Source: Robertkochia sediminum (GTDB lineage: Bacteria; Bacteroidota; Bacteroidia; Flavobacteriales; Flavobacteriaceae). Taken from it: DNA of 64,000 bases. The notes beneath the pieces are model-generated. The model was not told the origin of the DNA, ran no database searches, and saw nothing but the letters and a program-made list of their open reading frames with translations. The stretch lies in the NCBI RefSeq assembly GCF_016786255.1, contig NZ_JADMKT010000077.1, forward strand, positions 124,001 through 188,000. The letters are read 5' to 3'. Within the stretch, counting starts at the first letter, position 1. Each line of letters begins with the position of its first letter. A program made the position numbers and the translations under genes. Positions 53,778-64,000 of this stretch are shown piece by piece.

Positions 53778-55878
53778 AAACAAGAGTATCGTAGATGTCG
53801 CAGTTGGCATAATGCTTACATGGCTGGTTTGGGTGCTAATAGGGGTCGGAACGATCTCAAGCGCTTTTGCCCAAAAAGTGAAGGTAGCCTGTGTGGGGAA
53901 TAGTGTAACCTATGGCTATGGCATTGAGAACAGGGAAGAGTTTAGTTACCCTGCCCAACTGCAAAAGATGCTTGGAGCAGATTATGAGGTAGGTAATTTT
54001 GGATACTCCGGGGCAACCATGCTTAAAAACGGACATAAACCTTACTGGGAGAAGGAGGTTTTTGAAGCGTCGAAAGCTTTTGATCCGGATATCGTGGTAA
54101 TTCATTTAGGTCTCAACGATCAGGGCAATAACAACTGGCCGGAGCATAAAGAGGAGTTTGTAGGTGATTACCTGGAGATGATCGGGCAATACAGGGCTTT
54201 GCCATCACAGCCAAAGGTGTTCATCTGCAGGATGACCCCGACCTTTTCAGGCCACCACTGGTTCGAAGAAGGGATGCGGGAGAACTTTATAGAGATCCAG
54301 GCGAAGATCGAAGCGGTAGCAGCAGCAGCAGCAGGGGTAGGGCTAATCGACCTGCATGACCCCTTATACCGCTATCCTGAGTACTTTCCGGATCAGTTGC
54401 ACCCCACCAGAAAAGGGGCAGCTGTGATCGCCCAAAAGGTGTACTCGGCCATTACCGGGGATCACGGGGAATTAAAAGTATCAAAACTTTACGGAGAGCA
54501 AATGGTGTTGCAACGCCACGAGCCCATCAGGATATCCGGAACCGCAAGTCCTGATGATATGGTCACTGTGGCATTCAATGGATCTAAGGGTTCTGCCACA
54601 CCACAGCCAAATGGAACCTGGGAGGTGGTATTTCCTGCCATGGAAGCCGGAGGCCCTTATACCTTGAGCATCAGTTCTGAGCATTCAGAAGCTATTGTTT
54701 TTAAAGAGGTATATGTGGGCGAGGTCTGGCTGGCCTCGGGACAGTCCAATATGGATTTTAAAATGCATCAGATGGCTTCAGCCGAAACGGTGTTGCGGGA
54801 TTCAATTAACGACCAGGTATTTGTGCATTCCATGGATCCCAAGGTGTTAAAATCGGGAGTCTTCTCTAAGGAAGATCTCGCCCTGTGTAATGCTGCCGAT
54901 TATTTTGAATATTCGGGGTGGACCAACAACGCCCCCGAGGTGCTAAAGAATTTTTCGGCCGTGGCCTATGCCTATGCCTATAACCTGCAAAAGGAGTTGC
55001 AGGTACCCGTAGGCGTGATCTGTAATGCTGTAGGAGGGGCTCCCACCCAGGCGTTTATTAGCAGGGAACGTATGGAGACCGCCCATGAGACCATAAGTAT
55101 GTTGAACGACAGCTGGATGAACCCACTTACAGATTCCTGGGTTGCACAGCGCAAATCGGAGAATTTTAACGGTGATAAGTACTTAAAGAACAGGCATCCT
55201 TACGATCCCACCTTTTTATTCGATGCCGGAGTTTATCCACTTACTGGCTATAATTTTAAGGGAGTGATCTGGTACCAGGGGGAGTCTAACGCAGAGCATA
55301 CTGAGCTGCATTCAAGATTGTTCAGGATGCTGCTTGATGATTGGCGCAGTCACTTTAATGATCCTGAAATGCCGTGGTATTTTGTACAGCTAAGCAGTAT
55401 AGAGCGGCCGCATTGGGGGACTTTTCGTGATTCCCAGCGCAAACTTGCCGCACTCAGCCATAGCGGGATGGCAGTTTCTTCTGATGTCGGGCACCCCACC
55501 GATGTACATCCAAAGCAAAAATGGATCGTAGGATCACGCCTGGCCCGTGTGGTTCTGGCAAATACTTATAACTTTACGATGGAGTTCTCCGGACCTTTAT
55601 TCGATTTTGTGAACGTTATCGGTGACCGGCTCGAAGTACATTTTACCCATGCTAATGGCTTAAGTACAACAGACGGTCAACCGGTAAAGGATATCTATAT
55701 CGCCGGGAGTGATAAGGTGTTTGTGGAGGCGGAGGCCTCGATCAAAAACAATACCCTGATCTTAAAGGCTGATGGAATCGAACACCCCAGGTATGTGCGT
55801 TATGGTTATAGCTCCTTTACCCATGGAAACTTAACCAACGATTCGGGGTTACCAGCATCCACTTTTTCAAATGAATAG
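53764..55878 (+). CDS. Bimodular esterase: N-terminal SGNH hydrolase plus C-terminal sialate O-acetylesterase (SASA) domain
   Basis: The 704-residue protein has a signal peptide (ending AFAQ), an SGNH domain (about 38-235; Ser47 in GNSVTYG, GLNDQG, and the DQLHPT Asp-His pair), and a SASA domain from about 240 with Ser328 in GQSNM and the IWYQGESN block, ending near HPTDVHP. Both modules can remove O-acetyl groups; SASA enzymes deacetylate sialic acid. It would make O-acetylated sialic acid accessible to sialidase or lyase. It is translationally coupled to both neighbours. Confidence 0.9.
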   Translation: MVANKNKSIVDVAVGIMLTWLVWVLIGVGTISSAFAQKVKVACVGNSVTYGYGIENREEFSYPAQLQKMLGADYEVGNFGYSGATMLKNGHKPYWEKEVFEASKAFDPDIVVIHLGLNDQGNNNWPEHKEEFVGDYLEMIGQYRALPSQPKVFICRMTPTFSGHHWFEEGMRENFIEIQAKIEAVAAAAAGVGLIDLHDPLYRYPEYFPDQLHPTRKGAAVIAQKVYSAITGDHGELKVSKLYGEQMVLQRHEPIRISGTASPDDMVTVAFNGSKGSATPQPNGTWEVVFPAMEAGGPYTLSISSEHSEAIVFKEVYVGEVWLASGQSNMDFKMHQMASAETVLRDSINDQVFVHSMDPKVLKSGVFSKEDLALCNAADYFEYSGWTNNAPEVLKNFSAVAYAYAYNLQKELQVPVGVICNAVGGAPTQAFISRERMETAHETISMLNDSWMNPLTDSWVAQRKSENFNGDKYLKNRHPYDPTFLFDAGVYPLTGYNFKGVIWYQGESNAEHTELHSRLFRMLLDDWRSHFNDPEMPWYFVQLSSIERPHWGTFRDSQRKLAALSHSGMAVSSDVGHPTDVHPKQKWIVGSRLARVVLANTYNFTMEFSGPLFDFVNVIGDRLEVHFTHANGLSTTDGQPVKDIYIAGSDKVFVEAEASIKNNTLILKADGIEHPRYVRYGYSSFTHGNLTNDSGLPASTFSNE

Positions 55879-56599
55879 CATGAATATTGCAATACCTATC
55901 AAAAACCGGATACACCTTCTCGCAGTGATCTGTTCTTTACTGATCCCTTTTTTGGGCAATGCTCAGAAGGAAACAGTAAGTGGAGTTGCCCGGGAAGTAC
56001 AAAAAAACTATTCCGACCATTACTACCAACGTCTTGAATTGTTTCAAGGTGAAGATGTTGCTCCGGGAGCGATCGTCTTTTTAGGGAACAGTATTACCGA
56101 AGGCGGGAATTGGAAGGCTCTGTTCCCGAAAAGACCTGTGGTCAACCGCGGGATCAGTGGCGATGTTACCGATGGGATCCTGAACCGCATCGGCGAAGTC
56201 ACCGCCTTACAACCCGATAAGATTTTCCTGCTGGTCGGTACCAACGACCTGGCACGTGGAAAGCGTGTGGAATACGTCGTTTCGGGTGTAAAAGCCATTG
56301 TGGAAGCCCTTCAGCAAGCATCAGCAGATACCCGAATATACGTGCAGAGCATATTACCGGTAAACCCTATGGTTGGCGATCGGTTTAGTGGTCATAAGGC
56401 CAATTCCCAAAAGATCCTTGAAGCCAACGCTCGCCTGGAACAACTCGCAAAAGCCATGGCAGTAGAATTCATCGATCTGCATAAAGCCATGCGCGATCGC
56501 AAGGGGTATTTAAAAGCAGGGTATACCTACGACGGACTCCATCTTAGTGAAGCCGGGTATGTTCGCTGGAAGCAGGTGGTGAAAAAACAGTTGAAATAA
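55871..56599 (+). CDS. SGNH/GDSL-type esterase, exported
   Basis: The 242-residue protein has a signal peptide (ending GNAQ), Ser74 in LGNSITEGG, NRGISGDVT with the Gly block, GTNDLARGK with the Asn, and YDGLHLSEAGY with the Asp-His pair. It fits acyl-esterases that cut acetyl groups from sugars. It overlaps the previous gene by eight bases and may add a third esterase activity to the locus. A start at ATG 55880 is the alternative. Confidence 0.88.
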   Translation: MNSMNIAIPIKNRIHLLAVICSLLIPFLGNAQKETVSGVAREVQKNYSDHYYQRLELFQGEDVAPGAIVFLGNSITEGGNWKALFPKRPVVNRGISGDVTDGILNRIGEVTALQPDKIFLLVGTNDLARGKRVEYVVSGVKAIVEALQQASADTRIYVQSILPVNPMVGDRFSGHKANSQKILEANARLEQLAKAMAVEFIDLHKAMRDRKGYLKAGYTYDGLHLSEAGYVRWKQVVKKQLK

Positions 56600-56633
56600 T
56601 TAAGAAAACAATCAAAACGAATACTATACCTAA

Positions 56634-59756
<3,123 letters not shown>

Positions 59757-59788
59757 TCAAACAGGCTGAGAGAACGATATAAGCACAT

Positions 59789-59823
59789 AAAAAAAGACCT
59801 TGAGCAATTAAGGTCTTTTTTTT
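59789..59823. terminator. Terminator after the beta-galactosidase gene
   Basis: GACCTT and AAGGTC pair within A7 and T8 tracts, giving a 13-bp extended stem. It ends the epimerase-to-GH2 unit. Confidence 0.85.
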
Positions 59824-59855
59824 ATATCGTGGATTCAGAAATTTCCTAAAACATA

Positions 59856-59872
59856 TTTATGTATGACATAAT
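59856..59872. promoter_or_regulatory. Candidate FadR/GntR operator upstream of the symporter fusion gene
   Basis: TTTATGTATGACATAAT shares 15 of 17 bases with the susC site. It lies between the terminator and the symporter gene, about 134 bases before its start codon. The new unit therefore seems to be under the same control as susCD. Confidence 0.7.
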
Positions 59873-59997
59873 ACATATTGTCAGATTTTCCTTAAATTAG
59901 CCCGACAACACACGTACAAAACTACGATATTTTACAAGTATTCCGGCTTTTTAAGAAGTGTTGCCCATTTAACACCAGGAACGTTTAAAAGTAAAAC

Positions 59998-62604
59998 ATG
60001 AAGAAGATCTATTCGCTGTTTATCTTACTCTTGCTATTAGCAAATGGTTTCACCGCAATTGCGCAGGATGAAACCAAGGTTAAAGTACATCACTTGCCGG
60101 AGTTGCCGGCTACGGAATCTGGGGAGCCTTCTCTGGGATTTGCCGGTATGATGGGAGGTCCTGTCAATGAGGTGATCATTGCTGCCGGTGGTGCCAATTT
60201 TCCGGAGGGATTACCATGGGAAGGTGGCCGAAAAGTATGGAGCAGCGATATCTATGTATTGGCAAATGGGCAATGGGAGCGTTCGCAAACATCATTGCCA
60301 ATGCCTTTGGCCTACACTGCTTCGGTAACCCTGGATGAAGGTATCTTGTGTATCGGGGGAAATAATAGTGAACTGGTAAGTGATAAGGTATTTCTACTGT
60401 CCTATGAATCAGATAACAATGAGGTGCGCATTACCGATTATCCGTCTTTACCCGAGCCATTGGCGTTTTCTGCAGCGGTGGTTGATGATGACTATGTCTA
60501 TGTAGTTGGGGGAAAGAATGCGGAGGGTTCAACAAATGCCTTTTATCGTTTACACCTGGAAGGGGAAAAGCAATGGGAAAAACTGGAAGGGTTTCCCGGC
60601 TCGCGAAGAGCCTTGCACACCATGGCCGTACAGGAGACCTCGGGAAGCAGAAAGCTTTTTGTTTTTGGAGGCCGTGATGAGATTGCGGGAAAAAAATCTA
60701 CACCTTTAAGTTCCTTCCTTTCCTATGATCTTAAAGAGGGTACCTGGAAGAAAGAAGGAAATATAGCCATAGATGGAGCGTCCCGCGTATTAATGGGGGC
60801 TTCGGCACAGACCATGGGCTCCATGCATGTGGTGGTTTACGGAGGTTCGGATGAAGTGATCTTCAACGAACTCGAACATATTGGTTTATCCCTGGCCGAA
60901 ACAGAAAATGATACCCTTCGCACAGCACTGATCAACAGGAGAGACTCCTTACTGAATACTCATCCCGGATTTTCCAAAGAGGTCCTTGCTTATAATACCA
61001 TTACTGGACAGTGGTTTGCCTATGACGAGCTGGAGCAGAAGATCCCTGTAACGGCCCTTGGTTTTACCCATGATGATGCTTATGTCATGGTTTCCGGAGA
61101 AATATCACCCGGAATCAGGACGCCGAAGGTTAGTCGTATTACTATCGGGGAACAGGGGCACGCCTTTGGCGTGGTGAATTACAGCGTACTGGCCTTGTAC
61201 CTCTTGATCTCGGTACTTATAGGATTGTATTTTGCGCGAAAGCAAAAGTCTACCGACGATTTCTTCGTGGGGGGTGGGCGCATCCCATGGTGGGCTTCCG
61301 GGCTCAGTGTTTTCGGTACCCTGCTTAGTGCCATTACCTTTATGGCCATTCCGGCGAAAGCATTTATCACCGACTGGTCGTTCTTCTTTTTGAACATTGC
61401 CGCCATTCTCATTACCCCGGTGATCGCCTTTGTGTTTATTCCGTTCTTTAATAAACTTAAGATCAGGACAGCATACGAGTACCTGGAAGACCGCTTTAAT
61501 TACGGGGCGCGTGCCTTTGGTAGTTTGTCGTTCATTATTTTCCAGTTAGGGCGTATCGGGATCGTATTGTTGTTACCATCCCTGGCCATTTCGATCGTAA
61601 CTGGTATTCCCGTAGAGATCAGTATCCTGATCATGGGATTACTTTGTATGTTCTACACCACTTTTGGAGGTATTGAAGCGGTGATATGGACCGATGTGAT
61701 GCAGGTGGTCGTCCTAATGGGCGGAAGCATCCTGGCCATAGTCGGAATACTCATGTACACCGAGTCTTCGTTTACCGAGATGGTGCATTATGCGGCTTCA
61801 AAAGATAAGTTCAATTTGATGAACCTGGACTTTAATTTTAACGATTCCACTTTTTGGGTGGTGTTGATCGGCGGACTCGCTTCGGCTATGGTTACCCAGG
61901 GTACCGATCAGACCATTGTGCAGCGTTACCTCACCAGTACAAGCATTAAAGATTCCAGGAAAACCTTGTATACCAATGCGGTATTGACCCTTCCGGCTAC
62001 GATAATCTTCTTCGGAATAGGGACCCTGTTGTTTATATTTTATACCGAAATGCCTGAGAAATTATCGCCGGCTATTTCCAATAATGACTCCATATTTCCA
62101 TGGTATATCGTGAGGGAGTTGCCTATCGGGATCTCGGGGCTATTGATCGCAGGGATCTTCTCTGCGGCCATGTCCAGTATAAGCAGTAGCCTGAATTCGG
62201 TTTCTACGGCCTATTGCAACGATTTTCATATGCACTTTAAGCCTGAGATCAGTGATAAGAACCTGTTAAGAACGGCCAAGGTGGTGACCTTATTAACAGG
62301 GGTGATCGGGATCGTATTTGCCCTGTGGATGGCCAATTCGAATATCAAATCGCTGTGGGATCAGTTCTATCGTTTCTTAGGATTGTTTACCGGCGGACTT
62401 GGAGGAATGTTCCTTCTCGGAATGCTTACCAAAAGGGCTAATGGAACTGGTACCTTGATCGGACTCGCACTAAGTGCAGGATTAACCTGGTACGTTAGTG
62501 CCTATACCGATATCAGCTTTTTGATGTATTCCTTTATCGGAGTGGTTTCCTGTTTTGTTTTCGGATATTTGTTTAGCCTGGTGTTCAGGTCGGCACAGGC
62601 ATAA
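59998..62604 (+). CDS. Kelch-type (NanM-like, cyclically permuted) mutarotase fused to a sodium:solute symporter
   Basis: The 868-residue protein starts with a signal peptide (GFTAIAQ). Residues 25-380 contain repeated kelch blades (MMGGPVNEVIIAAGGANFPEG, YVYVVGGKNAEGSTNAFYRL, RKLFVFGGRDEIAG). From about residue 390 come 13-14 membrane spans of the SSS family (STDDFFVGGGRIPWWASGLSV, YTTFGGIEAVIWTDVMQ, SAAMSSISSSLNSVSTAY). The layout puts a sialic acid mutarotase-like propeller in the periplasm, tethered to the inner membrane uptake system. It precedes the sulfatase gene and probably shares its transcript. Confidence 0.9.
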   Translation: MKKIYSLFILLLLLANGFTAIAQDETKVKVHHLPELPATESGEPSLGFAGMMGGPVNEVIIAAGGANFPEGLPWEGGRKVWSSDIYVLANGQWERSQTSLPMPLAYTASVTLDEGILCIGGNNSELVSDKVFLLSYESDNNEVRITDYPSLPEPLAFSAAVVDDDYVYVVGGKNAEGSTNAFYRLHLEGEKQWEKLEGFPGSRRALHTMAVQETSGSRKLFVFGGRDEIAGKKSTPLSSFLSYDLKEGTWKKEGNIAIDGASRVLMGASAQTMGSMHVVVYGGSDEVIFNELEHIGLSLAETENDTLRTALINRRDSLLNTHPGFSKEVLAYNTITGQWFAYDELEQKIPVTALGFTHDDAYVMVSGEISPGIRTPKVSRITIGEQGHAFGVVNYSVLALYLLISVLIGLYFARKQKSTDDFFVGGGRIPWWASGLSVFGTLLSAITFMAIPAKAFITDWSFFFLNIAAILITPVIAFVFIPFFNKLKIRTAYEYLEDRFNYGARAFGSLSFIIFQLGRIGIVLLLPSLAISIVTGIPVEISILIMGLLCMFYTTFGGIEAVIWTDVMQVVVLMGGSILAIVGILMYTESSFTEMVHYAASKDKFNLMNLDFNFNDSTFWVVLIGGLASAMVTQGTDQTIVQRYLTSTSIKDSRKTLYTNAVLTLPATIIFFGIGTLLFIFYTEMPEKLSPAISNNDSIFPWYIVRELPIGISGLLIAGIFSAAMSSISSSLNSVSTAYCNDFHMHFKPEISDKNLLRTAKVVTLLTGVIGIVFALWMANSNIKSLWDQFYRFLGLFTGGLGGMFLLGMLTKRANGTGTLIGLALSAGLTWYVSAYTDISFLMYSFIGVVSCFVFGYLFSLVFRSAQA

Positions 62605-62644
62605 GAGCGCACCGGGCATGAAGTATGGTTCAATTAAAAGTAGC

Positions 62645-64000
62645 ATGATGAAAAGTATAATACAGGTAGTTAGGTATGCCTTGGTATTGCTGGCTGTCTT
62701 TGCCGTGAGTTGTAAAAAGGCCGGTGAAACTACGCCTCAGCAGCAACCCAATATCGTTTTTATCATTGCCGATGATCTGGGATGGGGGGATGTCGGGTAT
62801 AACGGACAAGAAAAGATCAAAACCCCGAATATTGACCGCTTGGCCAAAGAGGGGATGATCTTTAACCAGATGTATGCGGGTAGCCCGGTTTGTGGCCCCA
62901 GCAGGGCCAGTATCATGACCGGGGTGCATACGGGACACGGTACCGTAAGGGGGAACCCCAGATGGTCGTTGAGTGGTAAGCCCGTAGATTTCGATCCACA
63001 TGAAGAAACCCTCGGAGAGGTGCTTCAGAAAGCGGGGTATACCACTGCGGTCGTGGGCAAGTGGGGGTTAGCTGAAAACCTGGGAGCCACGGTTCCGATT
63101 AAACAGGGCTTTGATTACTTCTACGGGTTCAATCAGCACCTGCCCGCACATAACTACTATCCCGAGCAGATCTGGGAAAACGATTCCCTCTTCACCCTTC
63201 CGCAGAACAATACCATGGAAAAGAAAGGGGAGTATGTACAGGAGCTGTTTACCCAAAAGGCTATAGATTTTGTAGAACGCCAGCAGGATGATCCTTTCTT
63301 CCTGTACCTGGCCTTTACCACCCCGCATTTTGAGCTCACCATTCCCGATCATTACAAAGAACCTTATGACAGTTTGAACTGGCCGCTTAGGAAAATGATA
63401 CCCGGGCATTACCGCCATGATGAAAACGGACACGTAACCTACGCTGCCATGGTCTCCAAGATGGATGCCGATATCGGACGGTTGGTAGAAACTCTTAAAA
63501 ACAAAGGAGTTTACGAGAATACCCTGATCATCTTTACCAGTGACAACGGACATGAATACGATAATGTGCGTGATGAGTTCTTTAACAGTAACGGGCCCTT
63601 CCGCGGAATGAAAAGAGATTTGTACGAGGGCGGAATCCATATGCCTTTTGTAGCGGTTTGGCCGGGAAAGATAAACCCCGGTAGTGTTACCGAACACCAG
63701 GGTGCCTTTTGGGATCTCAAAGCCACCCTTGCCGAAGTTGCGGGCGCGGAAATCACACAGGAAACCGATGGGATCTCCTTTTTACCCACCCTTACAGGGG
63801 GTGCCGAACAGGCAAAACACGATTACCTGTACTGGGAGTTCAACGAGCACAGAGGGCCGGTGCAGGCATTGGCAAAACAAGAATGGAAGCTGGTACATTT
63901 TGTTGAAACCGGAACATTCGAATTGTACAACCTGGAACAGGACCCTTCAGAACAGGAGGATTTAGCCGGGCAATTCCCGGAACAACTACAGGCACTTAAA
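62645..64000 (+). CDS. Type I sulfatase, lipoprotein, 3' end missing
   Basis: The frame from ATG 62645 (or 62648) is open to the end of the window, giving at least 452 residues. The lipobox is FAVSC. IVFIIADDLGWGDVGY has the metal-binding Asp pair, and VCGPSR carries Cys83 in the C-x-P-S-R sulfatase signature that is turned into formylglycine. GKWGLAE and SDNGHE are further active-site parts. The last visible part, FELYNLEQDPSEQEDLAGQ, is near the usual C-terminus. It would remove sulfate from the same glycans. It lies 41 bases behind the symporter gene. Confidence 0.92.
   Translation, partial: MMKSIIQVVRYALVLLAVFAVSCKKAGETTPQQQPNIVFIIADDLGWGDVGYNGQEKIKTPNIDRLAKEGMIFNQMYAGSPVCGPSRASIMTGVHTGHGTVRGNPRWSLSGKPVDFDPHEETLGEVLQKAGYTTAVVGKWGLAENLGATVPIKQGFDYFYGFNQHLPAHNYYPEQIWENDSLFTLPQNNTMEKKGEYVQELFTQKAIDFVERQQDDPFFLYLAFTTPHFELTIPDHYKEPYDSLNWPLRKMIPGHYRHDENGHVTYAAMVSKMDADIGRLVETLKNKGVYENTLIIFTSDNGHEYDNVRDEFFNSNGPFRGMKRDLYEGGIHMPFVAVWPGKINPGSVTEHQGAFWDLKATLAEVAGAEITQETDGISFLPTLTGGAEQAKHDYLYWEFNEHRGPVQALAKQEWKLVHFVETGTFELYNLEQDPSEQEDLAGQFPEQLQALK

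Overview
The window is a chromosomal piece of a Bacteroidetes bacterium, most likely a marine-type Flavobacteriaceae. The pointers are a SusC/SusD pair, many lipoproteins and signal peptides of flavobacterial style, a bacillithiol gene (bshB1), REC-CRP and DUF4386/DUF748 proteins, and a promoter of the Bacteroidetes type (TTTG, 21 bp spacer, TAnnTTTG) in front of tRNA-His. No ribosomal RNA, CRISPR array, transposase or phage gene was seen.

Bases 1-5500: the 3' part of a trans-sulfuration enzyme gene, bshB1, tRNA-His followed by an unusual hairpin-rich repeat stretch, an M28 peptidase lipoprotein and a TlpA-like thioredoxin lipoprotein. 5800-18030: a large S9 peptidase, an esterase, a minus-strand run of small metabolic genes ending with a GH20 enzyme, and a three-gene TonB-receptor group with a Cys/His-rich small protein that looks like a metal uptake system. 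18346-25655: a PAS histidine kinase overlapping a REC-CRP response regulator, an Mla/MCE-type lipid transport operon (permease, ATPase, MCE protein), a coiled-coil exported protein and a DUF808 membrane protein. 25803-29250: a fully overlapping molybdate operon (modA, di-Mop protein, modB, modC) and a HemG-like flavodoxin. 29553-41640: an operon of flavin reductase, M20 peptidase and DUF1611; a 300-bp heptamer repeat; two related mini membrane proteins; an FAD amine oxidase; a DUF748/AsmA-like protein; a WG-repeat protein; a PfpI protein; a second esterase; a DUF4386 protein; a G-rich octamer repeat; and a TPR gene broken by two frameshifts.

Bases 42156-64000 hold the most coherent system: a sialoglycan utilisation locus. 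SusC/SusD import, a GH33 sialidase, two SGNH/sialate O-acetylesterase proteins, a GH20 hexosaminidase, a GH2 beta-galactosidase and a sulfatase would dismantle sialylated, acetylated and sulfated glycans. A periplasmic NanM-like propeller fused to a sodium symporter would carry free sialic acid into the cytoplasm, where a NanQ-like anomerase, NanA lyase and an AGE-type 2-epimerase would convert it to GlcNAc. A FadR-type GntR regulator lies in the middle. A palindrome, TATGT-N3-ACATA, occurs before susC, in the divergent regulator/epimerase gap and before the symporter, and is the obvious candidate operator. The sulfatase gene is cut by the window end, so the locus probably continues.
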